The position numbers were made by a program, and so were the translations under genes. From contig OX359196.1 in the NCBI GenBank assembly GCA_947172415.1, forward strand, positions 746,501 to 810,500: 64,000 bases of DNA, written 5' to 3'. Of the stretch, positions 15,101 through 25,994 are shown in pieces. The notes beneath the pieces were generated by a model, which searched no databases, was not told where the DNA came from, and was given only the letters and a program-made list of their open reading frames with translations. The stretch's first letter is position 1. Every line of letters begins with the position of its first letter. This DNA is from Chondrosia reniformis (Eukaryota > Porifera > Demospongiae > Chondrillida > Chondrillidae).

Positions 15101-16746
15101 GTATGAAATTATTAGTATATATGACTATGAAATGAAAAGACCTAACCCATCCATATACTATAAAACGGTAATGACAATAGCACACAAAGAACATAGTGTG
15201 TATATACAAGAAGTAGTGACTCGTAAACATTGATGTCTTGCTCCTGTTTGGTATGCAAATATGTATGTACAGTGTAGGTACATATAGTCATGATTAGAAT
15301 CTGTAATTGTCGATATCCTCTAGAACAGATACACTTACTTTTAGTATTGTAGTTTGTCTAACAGTGACAGCCTTACGTACGTAAAGTGATAGGTGGTTTG
15401 ATTTCCAAACTAGTAAGTCACTCATAATCAGTTACATTGGGAATGCTTACAAGGGCTTTATGAAGTTCAGTAATGTGACTGCTCATAGGTATACATATAC
15501 ATACATACATTGTTAGCTGTGCAATGGATGGGAAGTAGGTAGCACTATACTGGTGTTAATGGGAAACAAGTTCTAGGTGTTTGCATTGAAGCCCAATTAA
15601 TGGGTCTTGACACTTGAGATCAGGATATTCTTCATTGACAGGTCTACATTGATGATTGTTGAAGTTCCCATTCTGAAGAATTCTGACACTTAAACTTCCT
15701 TTTCTTAGTACCTCTGACAATAGAGAAGACACCTTTTAAATGTGACTCATTCCAAATTTGGTTATTGTTCAAAAGTATCATTTGTAACTGGTATGCAATC
15801 ACCACTTTGTTCAGAAGTTATAATACATTACCTATAGCCAACAAGTGTGTTCAATTATTAGGCTCAAGTTACAGCATTTAATTACTTGATTCTGTTTCCG
15901 ATTTTAAGAAAATCAACACATTAAAGTTATAGCTGTTTCTTTGATAAATTGTGTTTTATAAGTTTACTTGGAAAATATACAGTGATAGTGTTACTAAATA
16001 TAGTATCACCAAAAATTGTAATAGCAATCAAAACCACCAAAGTGTTGGTAGACATTGTGCAACCGCCCTAAAATGTTACTAAAAATAGCCCAAATGGCCA
16101 CCCATATCCTACGTATGTGTGAAATGCTTAATATATTCCTATGTAATGTGAATACACACATCTTATAAATATAATAGTTTGACACCTATATAGGAAGAAA
16201 CTGAAATAATCTTGTTAACTGTCATCACATCATGTTACAGGCCAGGAGCTCAACTTGTATCACCAAATATCACATAGCAGTGATCTTAACTTCTCTATAA
16301 TTATAACGTTATTACTTAGTTGCGTACAGTGTGGTATTACAGTATCCATCCTTTAATGGATATTCTTACGACATACATTTATTCCTTGATGCTTCACCTT
16401 TTTACTAGACATATGAAAAGTCCATTCACGACGTTAGTATGTAGTCTTATCTGGGTTATAAATAATCTAACCTTTTTTCTTACACCTACTTTAGAGTAAA
16501 AGCTTTGGATGAGGATATCATGTTAGTGTGTGTGCTATAACTATGACTTATTGAAATATTCCGTTATGTTCAATTATGTATGCTATATGTGTGCAGGATG
16601 TTGAGTACTCTGGAAAAGATGGTGCGCCTGCTGGGGATCCCGTGATTGAAGAAAAGTACAGGGAACAATTTCATGTCTCTGTTTATCAACTTTTAAGTGA
16701 TTTTGCAGTTGATTTTGAAACTTCTCTGCTTGACTTAAAAAACTAA
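129..16746 (+). CDS. C-terminal exons of an unidentified multi-exon protein (possibly MYCBPAP-like), 5' end outside the window
   Basis: Eight exons join in one frame with GT/AG borders: 129-161, 589-754, 1651-1742, 10142-10263, 11511-11650, 12939-13036, 13788-13853 and 16597-16746, ending at TAA 16744-16746. Every junction agrees in phase, for example G|AT giving Asp at 754/1651 and AT|T giving Ile at 10263/11511. The roughly 255 visible residues include an acidic/proline stretch (IPEAIEPIPEAPPPQQ), a helical block (LLMDIEDDLSREEKLGRMNE), the segment YKLLSRMIDQVEVYSALQRR followed by VLGLP, and two lysine-rich exons. The last exon is helical and ends DFETSLLDLKN. The order helix, xLGLP, Lys-rich linker, C-terminal helix recalls the end of MYCBP-associated protein (MYCBPAP), from memory only. 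The exon model is fairly secure; the name is not. Extra exons in the 8.4-kb third intron cannot be excluded, although the join TLQE/LLMDIED reads naturally. Confidence 0.6.
1211..1340. repeat. Interspersed repeat, copy 1 (partner at 34690-34842)
   Basis: The first 35 or so bases (agaataaggatttcttctaa onward) match 34690 onward in the same orientation. Bases from about 1249 to 1340 match the reverse complement of 34740-34842, including the contexts gtctagagatgc and ttctgccaaacatttcgaccctgg. The two copies are therefore rearranged relatives of one foldback-like element. No coding capacity is visible. Confidence 0.6.
1362..1475 (+). repeat. tRNA-derived SINE-like repeat, copy 1
   Basis: Contains tggcaattgtagctcagtgg, an A-box-like sequence, then a decayed B-box region and a tail with tgtggtttg. 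The whole block is collinear with 56178-56311 in a QNG1 intron. Two collinear copies in introns of unrelated genes, with a tRNA-like head, indicate a short retroposon and not a tRNA gene. Confidence 0.55.
1743..10141 (+). other. Long intron (8.4 kb) of the first gene
   Basis: Bounded by donor gtacgt at 1743 and an acceptor ending at 10141. I found no convincing exon inside on either strand. It contains a duplicated block at about 2155-2260 (repeated ggttgccatggtaccctaat), a pair of related segments at 2625-2700 and 2900-2960, the 15-bp inverted repeat gtcaatcacttacaa near 4830/4960, and the 92-bp tandem repeat near 7683-7960. Unusually long compared with the other introns here. Confidence 0.5.
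7683..7960. repeat. 92-bp tandem repeat, three copies
   Basis: The segment starting caagta(a/g)cattg at about 7683 recurs at about 7775 and 7867. Each copy ends in a tacatacgtacatac run and the cctgactgtgatccagtgtc stretch. Copies are nearly identical, so the expansion is recent. It lies in an intron. Confidence 0.85.
10438..10600. repeat. 26-bp minisatellite, about six copies
   Basis: The unit tgagagatgctataggcaat plus six more bases repeats head to tail with few mismatches, directly in the intron after the exon ending at 10263. Confidence 0.85.
12740..12800 (-). other. Hairpin-GAAAC motif, hammerhead-like (degenerate)
   Basis: Read on the minus strand: CCGATGA, an A, a perfect 6-bp stem GGTAGC/GCTACC with a 7-base loop, then GAAACG. 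This has the layout of a hammerhead ribozyme core but with C in place of U in CUGANGA and an extra A before stem II. Probably the tail of a retroelement. Catalysis is not claimed. Confidence 0.3.
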
Positions 16747-19134
16747 GTATATAGTATTTTACTTTTATGTAACTCTCTATGTGTAACAAAGTGTCATTGG
16801 CTACTTTTAACATGAAGGCATAGAGGTTAGACTGTGATATTTTACATGTTTCTAAACTGTTTTAAGGCATATACGTACTGTATATACAAATTGACATAGT
16901 AGACATTTAGTTTTTTCACATATTTGAGTTGTCATAAGCCTCATCAGCGGAATTGACTTTTCCCAGCTGCTTTTAAAACTATAATAGGATAATTTCACTT
17001 GTTAATTAATTCTAGTTGTCTTATCAATGGTTTGAAACCTATAAAGTTATAGTATGTAATATACTCTTTATATACATATACTTACAGTTTAGTGATGTAA
17101 TGTAAGATGATTGGTCGATTTCAGGAAGTCCCTATCATCAGAATTTCATGCCATAATTTAAGATGTCATGGTAAATTGCGATATCACTTCCTCGCAGTTT
17201 ATTACATGCAGGATATGAGTTACACACTATATGTAAATTTATTATTAAAATGTCACCAAGAAATGGATTAAATGTTCATGCTTAAACTGGTTTTAGTTGT
17301 AAATGTAAATGTGATCTTATATTCTGATATATTTGATAGCGGCTTGACGTGATCGAGGAAGCCATACTTTTATTCGTATTATAATGAAGTTCCTGTTTCA
17401 TGTAACAAACAATTATAAGAAATATAACATATGAAGAGCCTTCTGCTATATAGGAATTTATGGCAGAACTTGTGTTTGTATATAATCTATATATACAGTG
17501 TTGACCTTTTATTTTCATGATCAGCTTTTTAATTAATTTACAGATAGATCTATCTATACTACTTGACCTTTACAAGTATGTGGGTGCATATGTGGATATG
17601 GCTGTATTGATGTCATTAATGATGTGCTGCCATGTCTTGAATCAGTGGGAGTAGAGTTTATTATTAACAGTCGAGTCACAGCTTGCAGAGAATAGCTATT
17701 ATGTGAAGTAATTAATGCTTTATGTATAAGTACCAAATTTGGGATTTTTTGTATCTTTCTAGTACCAGGTACGTAGTGAGCCCACAAATATCCTTGAATG
17801 GAATGAATAATATGTGGTATTTACAGTCTGGGTAGACTTAATTGCTAATAACTTGCTGCACATCTATATATGACATTGGGAATGACTTTTTGGTACAGTG
17901 TTATTAATTTCGCTATATGTTATTGCTCAAAGAATTGTATCAAGTATTTATTATTAAGTATATGCATATATTACAGCTACTATGAGCCTGTGCAATATTA
18001 TAAATGACACTATGTATATATATATACCCAATTCAAAGCCTTTTTTATATCATAGTGACAGTGGTCTTTCAATCTATCAAATAGTGCTACCATATTTGGT
18101 TATTTTAACTTGTACACGTGCTTATTGATACACATGCTTCCCTTCAGTGTGAGAATGATCAAATCTATATTGAATGTATCCTTTATAGATAGGAAAGATA
18201 TACAAGACTTTGAGTTTCTCTTTGCAATCAATTGTTTCCATAAATAGTAATCTGTTGGCTATCTTAAGTAAATCATACAGTTCTGGAACTCCCCTATTTC
18301 TTCATCATTGTGTAACTAAGAATAATGAAGTTATAAAAACTAATTTAACACAGAAAACAATCAAAGCTCCAAGTTTTACACTATAATTAAGAATGCAACT
18401 GAATTATAATGGTGATCAAAGTACAGCTTATTAATTTTCTTGTTTGATGACATTGTCTAATTTATTTTTTAATGTACATATATGAACAATTTGTGCTGCA
18501 TGTTACTAAGTATAGATTAAACCAGTTACATATACAATATCTTTTATGTCTTGATCATGTGTTAGAGGTTGAAGAATGTGATTCTATTTATGAACTATGG
18601 ATTCTGGATGGTATATCCATTGACAACTGCAAACATATTAATCCCAAAACTGTAGGAAAGCAGCTTTGGAAATTTCCCTCTTTTCATTGGCATTTCCTGT
18701 GACCTTTATAAGGCTCGTTTAGTGTATATTCAACCAGTTCATAAATATACATCTTTATGAAAGATGTGTCTTTGTGAAAGTAAAAGTGAAGCCTTACAGA
18801 ACAAGCATGCATGAAATTAGAGTATAGGCATGCTTTCAATTCTAGGCTGACATATATATATATATATATATATAGGATGAAGCATAGAAACAAAACAATT
18901 TTCCAAACCCACTCAGTTATACATCAGATGCATACATATCATGCTGTTCCGATTACAGTGAATTGTATGGTACTGGAGTGGTGTACATGTTTACCAGACA
19001 ACTTGAAGGTGAATGAAGATATTATGTAGGTACTGATATACCCTAACACATATATATACTAACACCCTACTCCCTCTATACATATATAAAGTGTCATGCA
19101 TGCCAACAGTGTGTATAATGCAATTTATTTATAT
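16747..19134. other. Intergenic region between the first gene and the kinase array
   Basis: AT-rich, with short open frames only. None has splice-site context or a recognisable motif. Contains a (ta)n run near 18851-18873 and fragments of the agctttggatgaggata interspersed repeat near 16500. The 3' UTRs of the two convergent transcription units should lie here, but I cannot place the poly(A) sites. Confidence 0.4.
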
Positions 19135-19374
19135 CACTGAAGTTGTGATAATTTTGACACCACAATGTATATGGACACTTTGTATCATTTAAAATTTCAT
19201 TTTAGCATTTAATTTTGCATTGAATCATTGAATAATTTATAAAGAAGATAAAATTGTAAAATATGAGTTTGTAAGTGATCATGATTGTTGAAGAAGTGTA
19301 CATAAAAGATTTCAGTTTTGAACGGACAAACACAAAAAATAAATAATTGTTTAAAAACACAATAATAATTCAAG

Positions 19375-20481
19375 TTAGGCTATTATAGCCTCTTCTTCTG
19401 AATCAATATCAGTAAAAAGATACTCTTCACCTTCTAGAGAAAATGTTAGAGAACAAACACTTTCCTTTTCTGAAAGTTCTGAGCTGAATTTTTCTAAAGC
19501 ATGTTCACTGCATTTTCTGCCAATTTCTGGTGACTCAATCTCTCTGTTGTTGTCTGTTGCTATGCATTTCCTTGTGCGAATGATCCACCTGGTAGCATTA
19601 AAAGCTGCCCTTAATTTGCTTCTAAGCATCTCCTTCTGGTTCTCTGTAAGCACCTTTCTCCCCAATATCCAGGGATGACGAAGGGCTTGCTGACAGCTCA
19701 GTCTCTTCTCGGGGTCAGCAGTCATTAGACTCGATACAAAGTCTTTGGCCTCCTGTGAGATGTGGTCCCAGAATTGACAGTCAAATTGGTACTTGGCCTG
19801 TTTGATGCATTCGAACATCTTCTTGTTATTGTCGAAGGGAAATGGTGGATATCCAGCAAGTAGAATGTATGCAATGACGCCGAGCGACCAGCAATCTGCT
19901 TTGGAGGTGTATGGCTGCATATTCAGCTCCTCGGGTGAAGCGTATCCGCCAGTACCTGCAGGCTGGGTCATTGGACTGTCCCCAGGAACAGTAGCCGTAC
20001 CGAAATCTGTCAGGAGGACTTGACTTGTTTTCGGCTTAAACAGAATGTTTTCGGGCTTCAAGTCGCGATGGACAATTCCCCTTTTGTGCAAATAGCCGAC
20101 TGCACGAAGCAGCTGCCTCATGATGTGACGAGCCTCCTCTTCTTGAAATTCTCCTTGCTCCTCTAATCTGCTAAAGAGCTCGCCTCCTTGTACGTATTCC
20201 ATGATCAAGTACATTTGACTCTCGTTCTCAAAAGTGTCGTACAGCTTGACAATGTTATCGTGGCTCAGTCGGAAGAGAATGTCCACTTCGTCCTTTACGG
20301 AGAGTCCGGCATTTTGAAGAAATTTCTTGTCAATTATTTTCACTGCTACCGGCTTCAGTGTTTTATAATCCTGGGCTAGGTAAACCTGGGAGAAGGCTCC
20401 TTTGCCGATTAGTCTTTTCATGCCGTAGCGGGCTAGAACCTTGGGATCAAAGCGAAGACGTTTAGTTTGTCTGAAAGCCAT
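19375..20481 (-). CDS. CaMKI/PSKH-like serine/threonine kinase, copy 1 (full-length tail)
   Basis: A 368-residue single-exon reading frame. All catalytic elements are present: glycine loop GKGAFSQV (26-33), Lys48, Glu65, HRDLKPEN (138-145), DFG (159-161), activation-loop MTQPAGTGGY (171-180) and SPE (182-184). The stretch PYTSKADCWSLGVIAYILL and the HPW at 269-271 are CAMK-group features. FNATRWIIRTRK (294-305) resembles the regulatory helix of CaMKI, while RFDPKVLARY (10-19) recalls PSKH1/PSKH2. A Ca2+/calmodulin link is therefore possible but not shown. An in-frame TAA lies directly before the ATG, and a TATA box sits 62-69 bp upstream. Only this copy keeps the acidic tail YLFTDIDSEEEAIIA. 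The enzyme should be active; its substrate is unknown. Confidence 0.9.
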   Translation of the reverse strand: MAFRQTKRLRFDPKVLARYGMKRLIGKGAFSQVYLAQDYKTLKPVAVKIIDKKFLQNAGLSVKDEVDILFRLSHDNIVKLYDTFENESQMYLIMEYVQGGELFSRLEEQGEFQEEEARHIMRQLLRAVGYLHKRGIVHRDLKPENILFKPKTSQVLLTDFGTATVPGDSPMTQPAGTGGYASPEELNMQPYTSKADCWSLGVIAYILLAGYPPFPFDNNKKMFECIKQAKYQFDCQFWDHISQEAKDFVSSLMTADPEKRLSCQQALRHPWILGRKVLTENQKEMLRSKLRAAFNATRWIIRTRKCIATDNNREIESPEIGRKCSEHALEKFSSELSEKESVCSLTFSLEGEEYLFTDIDSEEEAIIA

Positions 20482-20542
20482 TTAGGAAGATTTCTCTTGT
20501 CTCTCAAATACAAGTTACTGCTCCAGCAGCGCACAGAGGTTA

Positions 20543-20550
20543 CTTTTATA
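20543..20550 (-). promoter_or_regulatory. TATA box of kinase copy 1
   Basis: TATAAAAG on the minus strand, 62 bp before the kinase ATG. The same box stands at the same distance in all five units, which supports a promoter just upstream of the ATG and an unspliced 5' end. Confidence 0.7.
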
Positions 20551-21366
20551 TCTGCTGGTGGAATGCTACATAGTTGACCTTGATATTAAATATTCACAGC
20601 GGAAAGCTGGAGTGATTAATTAATTGCATCCGGCCGCGGTGGGATGAAAATTTCCCTCGAACGAAGGGAAATTGCCGATATACTAATGAGTTTAGTTGTA
20701 TAAACAAACAGGTGTGTTTTTTAAAATAATAATATACCAGCCGTTATGACTTTTTCCCAATTGGAATTTCTTTTTAGTGACTTTTACTTGGAATTTATAG
20801 CTGCTGAAGGTTATTCCCCAGCAGCCATGAATGTCATTATAAGGGAGACTTAAAGGTTTATGCCTATATAGTCCTAATTCCCTTTTTCCATTAAATGAGA
20901 GGTATAGCAGGAGAATATCATAATTGTCCAGCTTATAGCTAAAGAGATTATAATTCACTACGTACTTAACCTGAATTCATATAACATGCAGTTTGGCACT
21001 TGGTAAATATATAGAGTGAAAATGATCTATTATGGCTACATACATTGGTAGCTTTAATTATCGATTTGATACAGTTAGCTATCCTACTTGAAGAGAATAA
21101 AATAAAGTGAGTCATTGAGACACGATCTACTATAGAGTATCCAGTTTGCAGTGCAAGCAAGCTAAGTACAGTAAGTTGCATATATCAGATTAAATTGGTA
21201 ACTGTGATACATTTACCTGTAGCTTCAGTTAAATTTTTGTGTGCTGTCACTGGTCGACCTGTTGAACCTTTCAACTATTCACACCATTTATGTATACAAT
21301 ATGTATGCCTGTAATATATATAACTATATATATTTGTATGCACTTGTAATTAATCAAATTCCTTGG

Positions 21367-21802
21367 CCATTCAACTAAGGGTGGTATTAGCAGAGGAGTT
21401 GACAGGTCAGACATATAGTGTAAGCTGGAGAGATTCTCTGCAGTGAATGCATGTATTCCAATGTTGTATCCAGGTCAATTATATAAATGTGAATGTGACA
21501 TATTAGAAGTGATTCCTATTTCAAACATGCGTAGGTATGTTACCTCCCAACTGTAGGACTGAAGAGAGTTCAGTGATGTGTGTAAAGCTCCCAGGAGCTG
21601 TGATATTTAGCTGATCGCATTCTCTGGAAGACTTATGTGACCCTATGTAAATAATAGTTATTCATCTCTTACATCAAGGTCACCTACCAATGCACAACAC
21701 CTACAAAGGAGTGTACAGCTTGACATATGTGAACCGTACTGTACCAATAGTTTTCCCTTTAGAGGACCTGTCCTGTATCCCATCAGAGTAGCTCAACAAC
21801 AT
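21367..21802 (-). pseudogene. Three-exon companion, copy 1 (last donor lost)
   Basis: Exons 21802-21705, 21623-21544 and from 21437 downward. The first has an ATG and ends at donor GTAGGT. The second begins after TTCCAG and ends at donor GTAACA. The third begins after CTGCAG. Phases agree at both joins. The peptide includes GTVRFTYVKLYTPL, ECDQLNITAPGSFTHITELS and ENLSSLHYMSDLSTPLLIPP. The donor that closes exon 3 in the other copies has changed from GT to GA here. The family is not recognised. Confidence 0.4.
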
Positions 21803-22272
21803 TCTAGGTCCTGTTTACAACTATTCATAAGACATTAAGGCTGTAGCTAGACAAACATATACATGCACTGTCTCAGTAAAAACTTGAGCAAACAATTTGT
21901 ATTAGAATACCAGCTGAAGATAAATGTACTACATAATCTCATATACTGTATAGGAATATTGGATCACATACATACATATATGTACACAGCCTACATAAGT
22001 ATATCAATCTGTCCATAGTATGCAATCTGATCTGTTTAATTTAAGTAGTGATAACTTTGACACCACAATGTACACCTATCGTTTTAACCATTTCATTTCA
22101 GCATTGAATCATTCCATGATTTATAAAGAAGATAAATTAAAATTGTAAAAATAAGTGATCATGATTGTTGAAGGAGTGTACATAAAAAGATTTCAGTTTT
22201 GAACGGACAAAACACAAAAGAAATAATTGTTTAAAAAATTACAATTCAAGTTACTAGACTGTCTGCCTCTTC

Positions 22273-23334
22273 TTACTCTTCACCTTCTAGAGAAAATGTT
22301 AGAGAACAAACACTTTCCTTTTCTGAAAGTTCTGAGCTGAACTTTTCTAAAGCATGTTCACTGCATTTTCTGCCAATTTCTGGTGACTCAATCTCTCTGT
22401 TGTTGTCTGTTGCTATGCATTTCCTTGTACGAATGATCCACCTGGTAGCATTAAAAGCTGCCCTTAATTTGCTTCTAAGCACCTCTTTCTGGTTCTCTGT
22501 AAGCACCTTTCTCTCCAATATCCAGGGATGACAAAGGGCTTGCTGACAGCTCAGTCTCTTCTCGGGGTCAGCAGTCATTAAACTCGATACAAAGTCTTTG
22601 GCCTCCTGTGAGATGTGGTCCCAGAATTGACAGTCAAATTGGTACTTGGCCTGTTTGATGCATTCGAACATCTTCTTGTTATTGTCGAAGGGAAATGGTG
22701 GATATCCAGCAAGTAGAATGTATGCAATGACGCCGAGCGACCAGCAATCTGCTTTGGAGGTGTATGGCTGCATATTCAGCTCCTCGGGTGAAGCGTATCC
22801 GCCAGTACCTGCAGGCTGGGTCATTGGACTGTCCCCAGGAACCGTAGCCGTACCGAAATCTGTCAGGAGGACTTGACTTGTTTTCGGCTTAAACAGAATG
22901 TTTTCGGGCTTCAAGTCGCGATGGACAATTCCCCTTTTGTGCAAATAGCCGACTGCACGAAGCAGCTGCCTCATGATGTGACGAGCCTCTTCTTCTTGAA
23001 ATTCTCCTTGCTCCTCTAATCTGCTAAAGAGTTCGCCTCCTTTCACGTATTCCATGATCAAGTACATTTGACTCTCGTTCTCAAAAGTGTCGTACAGCTT
23101 GACAATGTTATCGTGGCTCAGTCGGAAGAGAATGTCCACTTCGTCCTTTACGGAGAGTCCGGCATTTTGAAGAAATTTCTTGTCAATTATTTTCACTGCT
23201 ACAGGCTGCAATGTTTTATAATCCTGGGCTAGGTAAACCTGGGAGAAGGCTCCTTTGCCGATTAGTCTTTTCATGCCGTAACGGGCTAGAACCTTGGGAT
23301 CAAAGCGAAGACGTCTAGTTTGTCTGAAAGCCAT
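22273..23334 (-). CDS. CaMKI/PSKH-like kinase, copy 2
   Basis: A 353-residue copy with the same catalytic motifs at the same positions as copy 1. Differences from copy 1 include K7R, K43Q, Q98K, R268C, G274E and M285V. G274E is private to this copy and sits just after the HPW motif. The protein ends SLEGEE because a 24-nt deletion removed the acidic tail and created a TAA. It should be catalytically competent: Lys48, HRD and DFG are intact. Confidence 0.9.
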   Translation of the reverse strand: MAFRQTRRLRFDPKVLARYGMKRLIGKGAFSQVYLAQDYKTLQPVAVKIIDKKFLQNAGLSVKDEVDILFRLSHDNIVKLYDTFENESQMYLIMEYVKGGELFSRLEEQGEFQEEEARHIMRQLLRAVGYLHKRGIVHRDLKPENILFKPKTSQVLLTDFGTATVPGDSPMTQPAGTGGYASPEELNMQPYTSKADCWSLGVIAYILLAGYPPFPFDNNKKMFECIKQAKYQFDCQFWDHISQEAKDFVSSLMTADPEKRLSCQQALCHPWILERKVLTENQKEVLRSKLRAAFNATRWIIRTRKCIATDNNREIESPEIGRKCSEHALEKFSSELSEKESVCSLTFSLEGEE

Positions 23335-23395
23335 TTAGGAAGATTTCTCTTGTCTCTCAAATACAAGTTACTGCTCCAGCAGCGCACAGATGTTA

Positions 23396-23403
23396 CTTTT
23401 ATA
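23396..23403 (-). promoter_or_regulatory. TATA box of kinase copy 2
   Basis: TATAAAAG on the minus strand, 62 bp upstream of the ATG at 23334, conserved with the other units although nearby bases vary. Confidence 0.65.
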
Positions 23404-23930
23404 CCTGCTGGTGGAATGCTACATTGTTGACCTTGACATTCTTCGCAACGGAAACCGAGAGTGATTGACTCATTATATCCGGTGGTATAAAAATTGAAGG
23501 GGATTGTTGATTTACTACTGAGATTGGTTGTATGCATAAAGTATGTTATTATAATTTGTAGTTATATGTCAATTTTCCCAATTGAAAGTGACTTTTACTT
23601 GGAATTCATAGCTGTTGCTTTAATTGCTGTAGTTGTAATATTACAAGTCCTTATCTTTCCCCAGCAGCAATGAATATTATTACAATGGAGACTTAAAAGT
23701 TTATGCCTATATAGTCACAATACCCTTCTTCTGTGGGAGAGTTCCAATAATGTTTAACACTGGAACCTCTATATAGTACAACTTTGTGTGCTGTCACTGA
23801 TCTTTTGAACTCTATTTACATACAGTTTATGTCTATATACAATATGTATGGATATAGTATACGTACGTATAACTATATTTGAGCATACACTATATATGCA
23901 CTTGTAATTAATCAAATACCTTGCAATTGG

Positions 23931-24366
23931 CCATTCAACTAAGGGTGGCATTAGCAGAGGAGTTGACAGGTCAGACATATAGTGTAAGCTGGAGAGATTC
24001 TCTGCAGTGAATACATGTGTTCCAATGTTGTATCCAGGTTAAGTATATAAATGTGAATGTGACATATTAGAAGTGACTCCTATTTCAAACATGCGTAGGT
24101 ATGTTACCTCCCAACTGTAGGACTGTAGAGAGTTCAGTAATGTGTGTAAAGCTCCCGGGAGCTGTGATATTTAGCTGATTACATTCTCTGGAAGACTTAT
24201 GTGACCCTATGTAAATAATAGTCATTCATCTCTTACATCAAGGTCACCTACCAATGCACAACACCTACAAAGGAGTGTACAGCTTGACATATGTGAACCG
24301 TACTGTACCAATAGTTTGCCCTTTAGAGGACCTGCCCTGTATCCCATCAGAGTAGCTCAACAACAT
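23931..24366 (-). CDS. Three-exon companion, copy 2 (unknown protein)
   Basis: Exons 24366-24269, 24187-24108 and 24001 downward, with the borders described for copy 1. The third exon is open past the position where copies 4 and 5 stop (GAA TGG CCA here). It reaches a possible donor AG|GTATTT about 80 bases in, or reads on to a stop at 23769. Changes against copy 1 mix silent and replacement sites (D to N, S to T, K to Q), so purifying selection is not evident. Confidence 0.4.
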
Positions 24367-24863
24367 TCTAGGTCCTGTTTACAACTATTCATAAGACATT
24401 AAGGCTGTAGCTAGACAAACGTATACATGCACTGTCTCAGTTAGTAATTGTAATACTTGAGCAAACAATGTGTATTAGAATTCGAAGGCTTTCCAGAATT
24501 AACCAGCTGAAGATAAGTGTACTACATAATCTCATATTGGAATATTGGATCACATACATATATATATATGTACACAGCCTAGTACATAAGTCTATCAATC
24601 TGTCCATAGTATGCAATCTGATCTGTTTTATTTAAGTAGTGATAACTTTGACACCACAATGTACACCTATCGTTTTAACCATTTCATTTCAGCATTGAAT
24701 CATTCCATGATTTATAAAGAAGATAAATTAAAATTGTAAAAATAAGTGATCATGATTGTTGAAGGAGTGTACATAAAAAGATTTCAGTTTTGAACGGACA
24801 AAACACAAAAGAAATAATTGTTTAAAAAATTACAATTCAAGTTACTAGACTGTCTGCCTCTTC

Positions 24864-25925
24864 TTACTCTTCACCTTCTAGAGAAAATGTTAGAGAACAA
24901 ACACTTTCCTTTTCTGAAAGTTCTGAGCTGAACTTTTCTAAAGCATGTTCACTGCATTTTCTGCCAATTTCTGGTGACTCAATCTCTCTGTTGTTGTCTG
25001 TTGCTATGCATTTCCTTGTGCGAATGATCCACCTGGTAGCATTAAAAGCTGCCCTTAATTTGCTTCTAAGCACCTCTTTCTGGTTTTCTGTAAGCACCTT
25101 TCTCCCCAATATCCAGGGATGACAAAGGGCTTGCTGACAGCTCAGTCTCTTCTCGGGATCAGCAGTCATTAAACTCGATACAAAGTCTTTGGCCTCCTGT
25201 GAGATGTGGTCCCAGAATTGACAGTCAAATTGGTACTTGGCCTGTTTGATGCATTCGAACATCTTCTTGTTATTGTCGAAGGGAAATGGTGGATATCCAG
25301 CAAGTAGAATGTATGCAATGACGCCGAGCGACCAGCAATCTGCTTTGGAGGTGTATGGCTGCATATTCAGCTCCTCGGGTGAAGCGTATCCGCCAGTACC
25401 TGCAGGCTGGGTCATTGGACTGTCCCCAGGAACAGTAGCCGTACCGAAATCTGTCAGGAGGACTTGACTTGTTTTCGGCTTAAACAGAATGTTTTCGGGC
25501 TTCAAGTCGCGATGGACAATTCCCCTTTTGTGCAAATAGTCGACTGCACGAAGCAGCTGCCTCATGATGTGACGAGCCTCCTCTTCTTGAAATTCTCCTT
25601 GCTCCTCTAATCTGCTAAAGAGCTCGCCTCCTTTCACGTATTCCATGATCAAGTACATTTGACTCTCGTTCTCAAAAGTGTCGTACAGCTTGACAATGTT
25701 ATCGTGGCTCAGTCGGAAGAGAATGTCCACTTCGTCCTTTACGGAGAGTCCAGCATTTTGAAGAAATTTCTTGTCAATTATTTTCACTGCTACAGGCTGC
25801 AATGTTTTATAATCCTGGGCTAGGTAAACCTGGGAGAAGGCTCCTTTGCCGATTAGTCTTTTCATGCCGTAACGGGCTAGAACTTTGGGATCAAAGCGAA
25901 GACGTCTAGTTTGTCTGAAAGCCAT
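24864..25925 (-). CDS. CaMKI/PSKH-like kinase, copy 3
   Basis: 353 residues with intact catalytic motifs. It carries Asp at 129, where copies 1 and 2 have Gly, in the helix just before HRD. This is shared with copies 4 and 5, so copies 3-5 form the youngest group. Its protein sequence appears identical to copy 4. The truncated tail SLEGEE is shared with copies 2, 4 and 5. Confidence 0.9.
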   Translation of the reverse strand: MAFRQTRRLRFDPKVLARYGMKRLIGKGAFSQVYLAQDYKTLQPVAVKIIDKKFLQNAGLSVKDEVDILFRLSHDNIVKLYDTFENESQMYLIMEYVKGGELFSRLEEQGEFQEEEARHIMRQLLRAVDYLHKRGIVHRDLKPENILFKPKTSQVLLTDFGTATVPGDSPMTQPAGTGGYASPEELNMQPYTSKADCWSLGVIAYILLAGYPPFPFDNNKKMFECIKQAKYQFDCQFWDHISQEAKDFVSSLMTADPEKRLSCQQALCHPWILGRKVLTENQKEVLRSKLRAAFNATRWIIRTRKCIATDNNREIESPEIGRKCSEHALEKFSSELSEKESVCSLTFSLEGEE

Positions 25926-25986
25926 TTAGGAAGATTTCTCTTGTCTCTCAAATACAAGTTACTGCTCCAGCAGCGCACAGATGTTA

Positions 25987-25994
25987 CTTTTATA
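25987..25994 (-). promoter_or_regulatory. TATA box of kinase copy 3
   Basis: TATAAAAG on the minus strand, 62 bp before the ATG at 25925. Confidence 0.65.

Noticed and set aside
18472-18702. 76-codon frame before the kinase array
   Set aside because: AT-rich composition, no splice or start context and no domain. Likely chance.
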